From Streptomyces sp. NBC_00078 (lineage in GTDB: Bacteria; Actinomycetota; Actinomycetes; Streptomycetales; Streptomycetaceae), in contig NZ_JAPELX010000001.1 of assembly GCF_026343335.1 (NCBI RefSeq), positions 5,208,001-5,272,000 on the forward strand: DNA of 64,000 nucleotides. The letters are read 5' to 3'. The first letter of the stretch is position 1. Each line of letters starts with the position of its first letter. Shown one piece after another: positions 1 to 8,517 of the stretch. A program made the translations under genes and the position numbers. A model generated the notes under the pieces. That model worked only from the letters and a program-made list of their open reading frames with translations. It did no database searches and was not told the origin of the DNA.

Positions 1-78
1 GATCCGACCGGTCTCGTGGTCCACCTCGTACTTGTTCCGCGAACCCTTCGGGATCTCGATCGTGACGTCGAACTCCAC
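1..78 (-). CDS. ppa: Inorganic pyrophosphatase, N-terminal part only
   Basis: Family I soluble inorganic pyrophosphatase, which hydrolyses PPi to phosphate in the cytoplasm. Only the first 26 residues lie in the window, and the gene runs off the left edge. They include EFDVTIEIPKGSRNKYEVDH, which matches the conserved N-terminus of the actinobacterial enzyme. I chose the GTG at 78 because GGAGGAG sits about 7 nt before it. An in-frame ATG at 93 would add five residues but has no such site. It is divergent from the carboxypeptidase gene. The call rests on sequence recognition of a short fragment. Confidence 0.85.
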   Translation of the reverse strand, partial: MEFDVTIEIPKGSRNKYEVDHETGRI

Positions 79-157
79 CGGTGGCTCCTCCATGATCAAC
101 ACATAGTTCTGGTGGTTAAGTGTCCCTCACGCAGGTGTGTGATCGCGAAAGGGGCTG

Positions 158-1858
158 GTGGTCGTGCCTGAGCTGAGGCCTTGGCGGGCCGCGAGACCGC
201 ATGTGGCGCGGGCGGCTGACGCCGTCCGACCGCATCTGGCACGGGCCGCCGGGACCGTACGCCCGCAGCTCGAACGAGCCGCGAACGCCGTGCGACCGGG
301 CCTCGAACGGGCCGCGGCCGCGGCGAAACCGCAGCTCGCGCGGGTGCGGCCCGCACGGAAGCGGCTCAGCCGGAAGTCCGTGGGGACGTGGCAGTACACC
401 GCGGGCGCCGCCACCGCCGGTGTGGCGCTGGCCGTCACCGTGGCGACCGCCGTCGGCCCCTGGGACTCCACCGGTCAGCGTACGGCCGAGGCGGACCGCG
501 CAGTCGCCCTGGAACGAACGGGTGGCGCAGATCACGGCCGTAATTCCGATACGTCTGATTCATCCGGTACGGCGGCCGGGACGCCCCGGCCCGCACCCAG
601 TGCCGCCTCCGTCCTGACCGGCCTGGGTGGCGCCGCGAACACCGTCAAGTCGGCCCCGACCGGGCGGGCCCTCTCCGCCGTCCTGGGGCCCCTGCTGCGG
701 AACGAGGCGCTCGGCACCCACCACACCGGCGCCGTCGTCGACATCGCCAGCGGCAAGCGCCTCTACGGCACCGGCGCCGACGACGCCCTGACCCCCGCTT
801 CCACCACCAAGATCGCCACTGCGGTCGCCGCCCTCTCGGCGATGGGCGCCGACCACCGCCTGACCACCCGAGCGGACCTGGAGCCCGACACCGGGGAACT
901 CATCCTGGTCGGCGGCGGCGACCCGACGCTGACGGCCCGCAAGACCGGCGGGGACACCTCCCATCCGGGCGCAGCCGGCAGCGGAGAGGGCTGGGCAAGC
1001 CTGCGGGACCTGGCCGACAGGACGGCGAAGGCGCTGAAGAAGCGCGATGTGCGGTCGGTGACGCTCTCCTACGACACCACTTTGTTCGCGGGTCCCGCGC
1101 TCCACCCCATCGGCGTCGACGGCAATCTCGCGCCCGTCGGGGCCCTGATGGCCGACGAGGGCCGCATCAACGACTCGACGAGCGGCCCCGCCAAGCGCGT
1201 GACGGATCCGGCGGCGGACGCTGCCCGGAAGTTCGCCACGTTCCTCGGGGAGCGCGGCATCACGACCACGTCCCCCGGCCCGTCCAAGGCGACGACCCGG
1301 GCCGAGAACCTCGCCACCGTCACCTCGCCCCCGCTCTCGGCCGTGGTCGAGCGCATGCTGACCAACAGCGACAACGACATCGCGGAGGCCCTGGCCCGCC
1401 AGACGGCCGTCGCGACGGGGAAGCCCGCGAGCTTCGCCGGCGGCGCGTCCGCGATCGCCGGCGCTCTGAAGAGGCTCGAACTCCCCCTCAAGGGCGCCGA
1501 GTTCCACGACGGCAGCGGCCTCGACAGGGACGACAGACTGACGGCCGACCTGCTCACGGCCTTGCTGGTGAAGGCCGGCGATCCCTCGCACCCCGAACTC
1601 CGGCCGGTCCTGACGGGCCTTCCGGTGGCCGGCTTCACCGGCACCCTGACCACCCGCTACGCCGACGGCGCGGCAGGAGTCGTACGGGCGAAGACGGGCA
1701 CCCTGACGGGCGTGAACACGCTGGCGGGAACGGTGGTCGACCAGGACGGCCGCCTGCTGGCGTTCGCCTTCCTGGCGACGGACACGACCCGTCCTGTGGA
1801 GGCCCAGTCCGCGTTGGACAGAACGGCCACCGCTCTGGCGGCGTGCGGCTGCGGGTGA
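158..1858 (+). CDS. dacB: D-alanyl-D-alanine carboxypeptidase / endopeptidase (PBP4, DacB family)
   Basis: A class C low-molecular-weight penicillin-binding protein of 566 aa that trims or cleaves peptidoglycan stem peptides outside the membrane. The three active-site motifs are visible: S215-T-T-K218, S404-D-N406 and K512-T-G. A single membrane segment lies near residues 85-105, so it is an anchored enzyme. The cytoplasmic N-terminus is unusual, with about five 11-residue repeats (residues 13-67). AAAGGGG at 148-154 could serve the GTG at 158 or, at better spacing, the in-frame GTG at 164, so the start is uncertain by two residues. S. coelicolor has a similar gene beside ppa (from memory). 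Confidence 0.9.
   Translation: MVVPELRPWRAARPHVARAADAVRPHLARAAGTVRPQLERAANAVRPGLERAAAAAKPQLARVRPARKRLSRKSVGTWQYTAGAATAGVALAVTVATAVGPWDSTGQRTAEADRAVALERTGGADHGRNSDTSDSSGTAAGTPRPAPSAASVLTGLGGAANTVKSAPTGRALSAVLGPLLRNEALGTHHTGAVVDIASGKRLYGTGADDALTPASTTKIATAVAALSAMGADHRLTTRADLEPDTGELILVGGGDPTLTARKTGGDTSHPGAAGSGEGWASLRDLADRTAKALKKRDVRSVTLSYDTTLFAGPALHPIGVDGNLAPVGALMADEGRINDSTSGPAKRVTDPAADAARKFATFLGERGITTTSPGPSKATTRAENLATVTSPPLSAVVERMLTNSDNDIAEALARQTAVATGKPASFAGGASAIAGALKRLELPLKGAEFHDGSGLDRDDRLTADLLTALLVKAGDPSHPELRPVLTGLPVAGFTGTLTTRYADGAAGVVRAKTGTLTGVNTLAGTVVDQDGRLLAFAFLATDTTRPVEAQSALDRTATALAACGCG
194..358 (+). repeat. 33-bp coding repeats (11-residue units) in the carboxypeptidase N-terminus
   Basis: Five degenerate tandem copies of an 11-residue unit, roughly (R/K)P-x-(L/V)-x-RAA-x-x-V. 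Examples are RPHVARAADAV, RPHLARAAGTV and RPQLERAANAV. They precede the membrane segment, so they should be cytoplasmic. An 11-residue period suits a long helix with one charged and one apolar face, so the segment could lie on the membrane or bind a partner. That function is inference. Confidence 0.75.
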
Positions 1859-1949
1859 CCGGCGCGGGAAGTCGCCCTGCCGACCGGCGCAGGGTGCAGT
1901 CGACCGCCGCGGCCTGCCCCAAGTGGGAACGCTCACGTACCGTTGACGC

Positions 1950-3074
1950 ATGACGAGCATCGGTGGTGCCGAGATGGTCGACTGGAATCTCGCGGTCGCG
2001 ACCGCGACCCGGCTCGTGCGGCCGGGCCCCGACGTGAGCCGCGACGAGGCCCGGGCCGTCGTCGCGGAACTGCGCAGGCATGCCAAGTCCGCGGAGGGAC
2101 ACGTCCGGGGCTTCACCCGTATGGGCACGGAGGAGACCCACGACACCCCGGTCCTCGTCGTCGACCGCGCCGGCTGGGTCCGGGCGAACGTCGCAGGCTT
2201 CCGGGAAATCCTCAAGCCCCTCCTCGACAAGATGCAGGAACGGCGCGGCAACACCCCCGGCGGCGCGGTCCTCGGCGCCGTCGGCGGCAAGGTCACCGGC
2301 GTCGAACTGGGCATGCTGCTGTCGTTTCTGGCCTCCCGGGTCCTCGGCCAGTACGAGACCTTCGCTCCCGCCACCCGCGAACTGCCCGCCGGGGAGAGCG
2401 GCGGCGGCCGACTGCTCCTCGTCGCCCCGAACATCGTGCACGTGGAGCGCGAACTCGACGTACAGCCCCACGACTTCCGCCTGTGGGTCTGCCTGCACGA
2501 GGAGACGCACCGCACGCAGTTCAGCGCGGTGCCCTGGCTGCGCGACCACCTGGAGGGCGAAATCCAGTCTTTCTTGGGGGAGACCGACGTCGACCCCATG
2601 ACCGTCCTGGAGCGCATCCGCGAGGCCGCCCAGTCCCTCGCAGGCGGACGCCCCGAGGCCGAGGAGGACGACGGCGGGCGCTCCTTCGTGGAGATCGTGC
2701 AGACCCCGGCGCAGCGGGAGATCCTCGGACGCCTCACCGCCGTGATGTCACTCCTGGAGGGCCACGCCGACTTCGTGATGGACGGGGTCGGTCCGGACGT
2801 CGTGCCGAGCGTCGCCGAGATCCGCGAGAAGTTCCAGCAGCGCCGGGCGAAGGGTGCCTCGCGACTGGACACGGCCCTGCGCAAGCTGCTGGGTCTGGAT
2901 GCCAAGCTCAGGCAGTACCGCGACGGCGAGCGTTTCGTACGGGCGGTGGTGGACGAGGTGGGCATGGACGGCTTCAACCGCGTGTGGACGTCCCCGAACA
3001 CCCTCCCGACCAAGTCGGAGATCGCCAAACCGGCGGACTGGGTCGCGCGGGTGCACCGCAAGCCCGAGTCGTGA
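1950..3074 (+). CDS. Zinc-dependent metalloprotease-like protein, DUF2342 family
   Basis: A 374-aa zincin-like protein of the DUF2342 family, often labelled coenzyme F420 biosynthesis-associated. The metal-binding HExxH is H183-E-E-T-H187, in the context LWVCLHEETHRTQF. Substrate and physiological role are unknown to me. The ATG at 1950 lies six nt after TACCGT (1938-1943) and has no Shine-Dalgarno, so the mRNA is probably leaderless. The gene sits between the carboxypeptidase and tilS. Its stop codon is the first of three copies of a 20-bp tandem repeat. Confidence 0.85.
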   Translation: MTSIGGAEMVDWNLAVATATRLVRPGPDVSRDEARAVVAELRRHAKSAEGHVRGFTRMGTEETHDTPVLVVDRAGWVRANVAGFREILKPLLDKMQERRGNTPGGAVLGAVGGKVTGVELGMLLSFLASRVLGQYETFAPATRELPAGESGGGRLLLVAPNIVHVERELDVQPHDFRLWVCLHEETHRTQFSAVPWLRDHLEGEIQSFLGETDVDPMTVLERIREAAQSLAGGRPEAEEDDGGRSFVEIVQTPAQREILGRLTAVMSLLEGHADFVMDGVGPDVVPSVAEIREKFQQRRAKGASRLDTALRKLLGLDAKLRQYRDGERFVRAVVDEVGMDGFNRVWTSPNTLPTKSEIAKPADWVARVHRKPES

Positions 3075-3117
3075 ACGCCGTAGGCGGGTCGTGAACGCGG
3101 TAGGAAGGTCGTGAAAC
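3068..3117 (+). repeat. 20-bp tandem repeat that includes the stop codon
   Basis: Two and a half copies of a 20-bp unit beginning GTCGTGAACGC start at 3068, 3088 and 3108. The first copy holds the real TGA (3072-3074) of the metalloprotease gene, and the next copies repeat TCG-TGA downstream. It looks like slippage duplication of the gene end. Confidence 0.8.
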
Positions 3118-3286
3118 GAATCCGGCCGACGGCAGGCGAACGCCCCTCAGATCACCCGTCCGAGGGACCGTGAGCGAAGGGTAGGCGTGCGATGCTCAGG
3201 GAACGCCCCGGTTCTGTCACCATCTACACACTCTGAGTGACCGACGCCGGGCTCACCCCCCGACAACTTCATGAAGGGAACCGGAC

Positions 3287-4330
3287 ATGGGTCCCCATCC
3301 TGCGGTCGCGGCGATACGCCTGGCGGTCCGCCACGTCCTCCACGACCTCCTCAACGACCAACAGACGACCCCCCGGGCCCCCGGGATCGTCGAGCAGACC
3401 CCGCACGAGCGCCGGCCGTCGCCGCTCGTGCTCGTGGCGTGCTCCGGCGGCGCCGACTCCATGGCCCTCGCCTCCGCCCTCGCGTTCGAGGCACCCAAGC
3501 TCGGCATCCGCGCCGGCGGCGTCACCGTCGACCACGGCCTGCAGCCCGGCTCCGATCTGCGAGCCGAGGAAGTCGGACTGCGGCTGCGTCAACTCGGCCT
3601 CGACCCGGTCGACTCCGTCGCCGTGACCGTCGGCCGCGAAGGGGGACCCGAAGCCGCCGCGCGCGACGCCCGGTACGCCGCCCTCGACGCCGCGGCCCTG
3701 CGCCACGGCGCCGCCGCCGTCCTGCTCGGCCACACCCGCGACGACCAGGCCGAGACCGTCCTGCTCGGCCTCGCCCGCGGCTCCGGCATCCGCTCACTGT
3801 CCGGAATGGCCGCGGTCTCGGGGGCCGACGGCCGTTACCGGCGCCCCTTCCTCCAGCTCGACCGGCAGACCGCCCGCAAGGCCTGCATGGTCCAGTCGCT
3901 CCCCGTCTGGGACGACCCCCACAACGCGGATCCCGCGTACACCCGCTCCCGGCTGCGCCACGAAGGTCTGCCCGCCCTGGAGAAGGCCCTCGGCAAGGGC
4001 GTCGTGGAGGCTCTCGCCCGCACCGCCCAGCTCTCCCGCGACGACGCCGACGCCCTCGACGCATGGGCCGGCCAGGCCGATGCCGCTGTGCGCGACGCCA
4101 CAGGACTGCTGGAGTGCGCCAAGCTCTTCGCCCTGCCGCCCGCCGTGCGCCGTCGCATCCTGCGCAGAGCCGCCATCCAGGCCGGGGCGCCCGCCGGTTC
4201 GCTGTTCGCGCGTCACATCGAGGAAGTCGACCGGCTGATCACCGGCTGGCGCGGCCAGGGAGCCATCAATCTCCCGGGCAAAGTCGTCGCGCAGCGCCAG
4301 GGTGGCAGACTGGTGATTCGGCAAGGCTGA
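3287..4330 (+). CDS. tilS: tRNA(Ile)-lysidine synthase
   Basis: Converts C34 of the CAU-anticodon tRNA-Ile to lysidine using ATP and lysine, which lets it read AUA codons. The PP-loop SGGADS is at residues 53-58 of 347 aa, followed by the conserved segment HTRDDQAETVLLGLARG. The length matches the shorter actinobacterial form. AAGGGA upstream of ATG 3287 serves as ribosome binding site. It is followed by hpt, 53 bp away, in the tilS-hpt-ftsH order common in Gram-positive bacteria. Confidence 0.95.
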   Translation: MGPHPAVAAIRLAVRHVLHDLLNDQQTTPRAPGIVEQTPHERRPSPLVLVACSGGADSMALASALAFEAPKLGIRAGGVTVDHGLQPGSDLRAEEVGLRLRQLGLDPVDSVAVTVGREGGPEAAARDARYAALDAAALRHGAAAVLLGHTRDDQAETVLLGLARGSGIRSLSGMAAVSGADGRYRRPFLQLDRQTARKACMVQSLPVWDDPHNADPAYTRSRLRHEGLPALEKALGKGVVEALARTAQLSRDDADALDAWAGQADAAVRDATGLLECAKLFALPPAVRRRILRRAAIQAGAPAGSLFARHIEEVDRLITGWRGQGAINLPGKVVAQRQGGRLVIRQG

Positions 4331-4383
4331 AACCTTGCCCCCCTTTGGGGGGTGCTGGGCGGCCGGTGGGACGACCGAAAGTG

Positions 4384-4944
4384 ATGCGGGTGGACGCGAA
4401 AGACATGGGCACCGACCTCAAAGAGGTGCTCATCACCAAGGAAGAGATCGACGCGAAGCTGGTAGAGCTGGCCGCGAAGATCGACGCGGAGTACGCGGGC
4501 AAGGATCTGCTCATCGTCGGTGTGCTCAAGGGCGCGGTGATGGTCATGGCCGACCTCGCCCGGGCGCTGTCCACCCCCGTCACCATGGACTGGATGGCCG
4601 TGTCCTCGTACGGTGCGGGCACCCAGTCCTCCGGTGTGGTGCGGATCCTCAAGGACCTCGACACCGACATCAAGGGCAAGCACGTCCTGATCGTCGAGGA
4701 CATCATCGACTCCGGTCTGACGTTGTCCTGGCTGCTGTCGAACCTCGGCTCCCGCGAGCCGGAGTCGCTCAAGGTGTGCACGCTGCTGCGCAAGCCGGAC
4801 GCCGCCAAGGTCGCGATCGAGGTGGAGTGGGTCGGCTTCGACATCCCGAACGAGTTCGTCGTGGGTTACGGCCTCGACTACGCCGAGAAGTACCGCAACC
4901 TCCCGTTCGTCGGTACGCTCGCGCCCCACGTCTACGGCGGCTGA
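4384..4944 (+). CDS. hpt: Hypoxanthine phosphoribosyltransferase
   Basis: Purine salvage enzyme that makes IMP or GMP from hypoxanthine or guanine plus PRPP. The PRPP-binding loop VEDIIDSGLTL is clear, and the 186-aa length is normal. I start it at ATG 4384 (MRVDAKDMG). GTG 4381 is directly upstream and in frame, so the choice changes one residue. The long open frame further upstream overlaps tilS and is not coding. It is likely cotranscribed with tilS and ends at a hairpin before ftsH. Confidence 0.95.
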   Translation: MRVDAKDMGTDLKEVLITKEEIDAKLVELAAKIDAEYAGKDLLIVGVLKGAVMVMADLARALSTPVTMDWMAVSSYGAGTQSSGVVRILKDLDTDIKGKHVLIVEDIIDSGLTLSWLLSNLGSREPESLKVCTLLRKPDAAKVAIEVEWVGFDIPNEFVVGYGLDYAEKYRNLPFVGTLAPHVYGG

Positions 4945-4972
4945 GCCGGCAGAGCTGTCTTTGTAGGACGAT

Positions 4973-4995
4973 CGGGAACCCCAGCGGGTTTCCCG
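4973..4995 (+). terminator. Hairpin between hpt and ftsH
   Basis: CGGGAACCC and GGGTTTCCCG pair over a CAGC loop with one bulged T. There is no clear T-tract, as is common for Streptomyces terminators. It would separate tilS-hpt from ftsH. Confidence 0.5.
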
Positions 4996-5127
4996 CCGTT
5001 GGAGCATGCAGACGGGTTTGGCAGCCGTCCCGTGCGGCTGCGGGCCACAATGCTGGGGTACCGTCAGAAGAACTGTCTTATCAAACTCACTATGGCAGGA
5101 GGGACGGGGCGACACCGCTCCGTATGG

Positions 5128-7167
5128 ATGGACGTGAAGCGATACTTCCGTGGGCCGGTCATGTGGATCGTGCTGGCCGTCCTTGCCGTGGTCGTGTTGA
5201 TGCAGGTCGTCGGCTCGTCCGGCGGCTACAAGACGGTGGACACCGGCCAGGTCGTGGCAGCGATCAATGACAACAAGGTCGAATCAGCCAAGCTGACCAC
5301 CGGCGACGAGCAGACCGTCAAGGCGCAGCTCAAAGACGGCGTAAAGATCGAGGGCAGCTCGAAGATCCAGGCGAGCTACATCGGCGATCAGGGCGTGACC
5401 ATCGCCAACACGCTGCAGAACAAATACCAGGACAAGCAGATCCCGGACGGCTACACCGTTTCGCCGTCCAAGCAGAACCCCTTCCTGGGCATCCTGCTCT
5501 CCCTGCTCCCCTTCGTCCTCATCGTGGTCGTCTTCCTGTTCCTGATGAATCAGATGCAGGGCGGCGGCTCCCGGGTCATGAACTTCGGCAAGTCGAAGGC
5601 CAAGCTCATCACCAAGGACACTCCCAAGACGACGTTCTCGGACGTCGCGGGTTGTGACGAGGCTGTCGAGGAGCTCCACGAGATCAAGGAGTTCCTGCAG
5701 GAACCGGCGAAGTTCCAGGCCGTCGGTGCCAAGATCCCCAAGGGCGTGCTCCTCTACGGCCGTCCCGGCACCGGCAAGACGCTGCTCGCGCGTGCCGTGG
5801 CCGGCGAGGCCGGGGTGCCCTTCTACTCGATCTCCGGTTCCGACTTCGTCGAGATGTTCGTCGGTGTCGGTGCCTCCCGGGTCCGTGACCTGTTCGAGCA
5901 GGCCAAGGCGAACGCTCCGGCGATCGTCTTCGTCGACGAGATCGACGCGGTCGGCCGCCATCGCGGCGCCGGCCTCGGCGGTGGTCACGACGAGCGCGAG
6001 CAGACGCTGAACCAGTTGCTCGTCGAGATGGACGGCTTCGACGTCAAGGGCGGTGTGATTCTCATCGCCGCCACGAACCGCCCGGACATCCTCGACCCGG
6101 CGCTGCTGCGTCCCGGACGCTTCGACCGCCAGATCGCGGTCGACCCGCCGGACCTGCAGGGGCGCCTGGAGATCCTGAAGGTTCACCAGAAGGGCAAGCC
6201 GGTCGCTCCGGACGTCGACCTCGCGGCCGTCGCCCGTCGTACCCCCGGCTTCACCGGCGCGGACCTGAGCAACGTCCTCAACGAGGCAGCGCTGCTGACG
6301 GCCCGCAGTGACCTGAAGCTGATCGACAACTCCATGCTGGACGAGGCGATCGACCGCGTGGTGGCGGGCCCGCAGAAGCGGACCCGGATCATGTCGGACA
6401 AGGAGAAGAAGATCACCGCGTACCACGAGGGCGGTCACGCCCTGGTCGCGGCGGCTTCCCCCAACTCCGACCCGGTCCACAAGATCACGATCCTGTCGCG
6501 CGGGCGGGCCCTCGGTTACACGATGGTCCTGCCGGACGAGGACAAGTACTCCACGACCCGTAACGAGATGCTGGACCAGCTGGCCTACATGCTGGGCGGC
6601 CGTGCGGCCGAGGAGCTCGTCTTCCACGACCCGACGACGGGCGCTGCGAACGACATCGAGAAGGCCACGACCACGGCCCGCGCGATGGTCACGCAGTACG
6701 GCATGACCGAGCGTCTCGGTGCCATCAAGTTCGGTGGCGACAACAGCGAGCCGTTCCTGGGCCGGGAGATGTCGCACCCGCGTGACTACTCGGAAGAGGT
6801 CGCCGCGCTGGTCGATGAAGAGGTCAAGAAGCTCATCGAGACGGCGCACAACGAGGCCTGGGAGATCCTGGTCGAGAACCGCGACGTCCTCGACCAGCTG
6901 GTCCTCCAGTTGCTGGAGAAGGAGACGCTGAACAAGGAGCAGATCGCCGAGGTCTTCGCTCCCATCGTCAAGCGTCCCCCGCGGCCCGCCTGGACCGGTT
7001 CCTCCCGCCGCACGCCGTCCACCCGTCCGCCGGTGCTCTCCCCGAAGGAGCTCGCACTGACGAACGGCGCCAACGGCGCGACCCCGGCGATCACCACCGC
7101 CAAGGCCACCGCTGCGGAGTCCGCTCCGGTGACCGAGTCGGCCCCGGAGGAGCGTCCGGAGAGCTGA
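5128..7167 (+). CDS. ftsH: ATP-dependent zinc metalloprotease FtsH
   Basis: Membrane-bound AAA+ protease that extracts and degrades membrane and soluble proteins. Of 679 aa, the first membrane helix is about residues 10-27, an extracytoplasmic domain follows, and a second helix is near 115-135. The AAA Walker A starts at G211 and reads GRPGTGKT, with Arg where GPPGTGKT is usual. Walker B is IVFVDEIDA. The protease zinc site is H433-E-G-G-H437. The C-terminus is a Thr/Ala-rich tail. I use ATG 5128 (MDVKRYF). ATG 5092 is in frame upstream, and neither has a well-placed ribosome binding site, so the start is uncertain. Confidence 0.95.
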   Translation: MDVKRYFRGPVMWIVLAVLAVVVLMQVVGSSGGYKTVDTGQVVAAINDNKVESAKLTTGDEQTVKAQLKDGVKIEGSSKIQASYIGDQGVTIANTLQNKYQDKQIPDGYTVSPSKQNPFLGILLSLLPFVLIVVVFLFLMNQMQGGGSRVMNFGKSKAKLITKDTPKTTFSDVAGCDEAVEELHEIKEFLQEPAKFQAVGAKIPKGVLLYGRPGTGKTLLARAVAGEAGVPFYSISGSDFVEMFVGVGASRVRDLFEQAKANAPAIVFVDEIDAVGRHRGAGLGGGHDEREQTLNQLLVEMDGFDVKGGVILIAATNRPDILDPALLRPGRFDRQIAVDPPDLQGRLEILKVHQKGKPVAPDVDLAAVARRTPGFTGADLSNVLNEAALLTARSDLKLIDNSMLDEAIDRVVAGPQKRTRIMSDKEKKITAYHEGGHALVAAASPNSDPVHKITILSRGRALGYTMVLPDEDKYSTTRNEMLDQLAYMLGGRAAEELVFHDPTTGAANDIEKATTTARAMVTQYGMTERLGAIKFGGDNSEPFLGREMSHPRDYSEEVAALVDEEVKKLIETAHNEAWEILVENRDVLDQLVLQLLEKETLNKEQIAEVFAPIVKRPPRPAWTGSSRRTPSTRPPVLSPKELALTNGANGATPAITTAKATAAESAPVTESAPEERPES

Positions 7168-7208
7168 CCACCGCTCTCCGGGCCCGCCTCGTCAGGCCCG
7201 GAATGACT

Positions 7209-7244
7209 GCCGCGCCCCCCAGGTTCTAGCCTGGGGGGCGCGGC
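7209..7244 (+). terminator. Strong terminator after ftsH
   Basis: A perfect 15-bp inverted repeat, GCCGCGCCCCCCAGG and its complement, encloses the loop TTCTAG and is followed by ATTTCC. It separates ftsH from folE. Confidence 0.85.
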
Positions 7245-7311
7245 ATTTCCGTATGTCCGCAGATGAGGCGCGTGGCCCACACGTGTGACCCGCACAGGAA
7301 CGAGGCACCAC

Positions 7312-7917
7312 ATGACCGACCCCGTGACGCTCGACGGCGAGGGTTCGATCGGCGAGTTCGACGAGAAGCGCGTCGAGAACGCCGTGCGCGAACTGCTGAT
7401 CGCGGTCGGCGAGGACCCCCACCGGGAGGGACTGAGGGAGACGCCCGCGCGGGTGGCGCGGGCCTATCGGGAGATCTTCGCGGGACTGTGGCAGAAGCCC
7501 GAGGACGTGCTGACGACGACGTTCGACCTGGGGCACGACGAGATGGTGCTCGTGAAGGACATCGAGGTCCTGAGTTCCTGTGAGCATCATCTGGTGCCGT
7601 TCGTCGGCGTAGCCCACGTCGGTTACATCCCGTCCGTCGACGGCAAGATCACGGGACTGTCGAAGCTGGCCCGGCTCGTGGATGTGTTCGCCCGTCGGCC
7701 TCAGGTGCAGGAACGTCTCACCACGCAGATCGCCGATTCCCTGATGGAGATTCTGGAGCCGCGTGGCGTGATCGTCGTCGTCGAGTGCGAGCACATGTGC
7801 ATGTCGATGCGGGGTGTCCGCAAGCCCGGGGCCAAGACCATAACGTCGGCGGTGCGCGGCCAGCTGCGTGATCCGGCCACCCGCAACGAGGCGATGAGCC
7901 TGATCATGGCGCGCTGA
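7312..7917 (+). CDS. folE: GTP cyclohydrolase I
   Basis: First step of tetrahydrofolate synthesis, GTP to 7,8-dihydroneopterin triphosphate. At 201 aa it has the zinc and active-site motifs SCEHHLVPF and CEHMCMSMRG. I chose ATG 7312 because GAGG (7302-7305) is well spaced. An upstream in-frame ATG at 7285 would add nine residues. The gene faces the other folate genes, which lie on the reverse strand just downstream. Confidence 0.95.
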   Translation: MTDPVTLDGEGSIGEFDEKRVENAVRELLIAVGEDPHREGLRETPARVARAYREIFAGLWQKPEDVLTTTFDLGHDEMVLVKDIEVLSSCEHHLVPFVGVAHVGYIPSVDGKITGLSKLARLVDVFARRPQVQERLTTQIADSLMEILEPRGVIVVVECEHMCMSMRGVRKPGAKTITSAVRGQLRDPATRNEAMSLIMAR

Positions 7918-7963
7918 CGCCGGGCGGACGAGCGGGGCGGCGGGAACCGGTGGGGCAGCGGCC

Positions 7964-8449
7964 TCAGGCCGTCGTCGTCGCCCCGTTGTTGTTCTCGTCG
8001 TCGTCCGGGAGCCGGCACACGCGCTCCAGGAAGATGGCCGCCACTATGACCGCGATGCCCGCCACGACCGAGAAACCGGCGTAGATGGCCTGATCGCGGC
8101 GGGCGGGGATGTCGAGGAGTTCCAGGAGGAGGACGCCCGTGCCGCCGTACATACCGGCGACGAGGGCGGCCACCAGGGCGCTTGCCTGGCCGAAGACGAC
8201 CGCGCGGGCCGCCATCATGGGGTCGACGCCCTTGGCCTCGGGGCGGCGCTCGCGCTGGGCCTTGAGGCGGGCCCGCAGCGAGAACGCGGTGGCCAGCAGG
8301 ACCACCGCGATCAGGGCGAGGACGATGGGGGCGGCCAGGGGGACGCTGGGCAGGGTCCCGATCGAGTTCCAGAGGCGTGCCCCCGCCCAGGACAGGATTC
8401 CGGCCACGATGAACACGCCTGCCAGCACCCTGATGCGCAGCTCTCTCAC
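7964..8449 (-). CDS. DUF3180 membrane protein
   Basis: A 161-aa integral membrane protein with four predicted helices (about residues 8-25, 38-58, 88-105 and 125-145) and an acidic, Asn-rich C-terminus. DUF3180 proteins commonly follow folK in actinobacteria, and their function is unknown. The GTG start at 8449 is preceded by AAGGGA at normal spacing. It is the last gene of the reverse-strand folate group. Confidence 0.85.
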   Translation of the reverse strand: MRELRIRVLAGVFIVAGILSWAGARLWNSIGTLPSVPLAAPIVLALIAVVLLATAFSLRARLKAQRERRPEAKGVDPMMAARAVVFGQASALVAALVAGMYGGTGVLLLELLDIPARRDQAIYAGFSVVAGIAVIVAAIFLERVCRLPDDDENNNGATTTA

Positions 8450-8517
8450 GGTGTCCCTTCAGCTCCCCCAGGTCCTGCGGACCGTCCCGCAAACAGTGGT
8501 CGTCCTGACCTTAACGA

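Noticed and set aside
560..3061. 833-codon reverse-strand open frame
   Set aside because: Antisense shadow of the carboxypeptidase and metalloprotease genes; Ser/Arg-rich with no domain.
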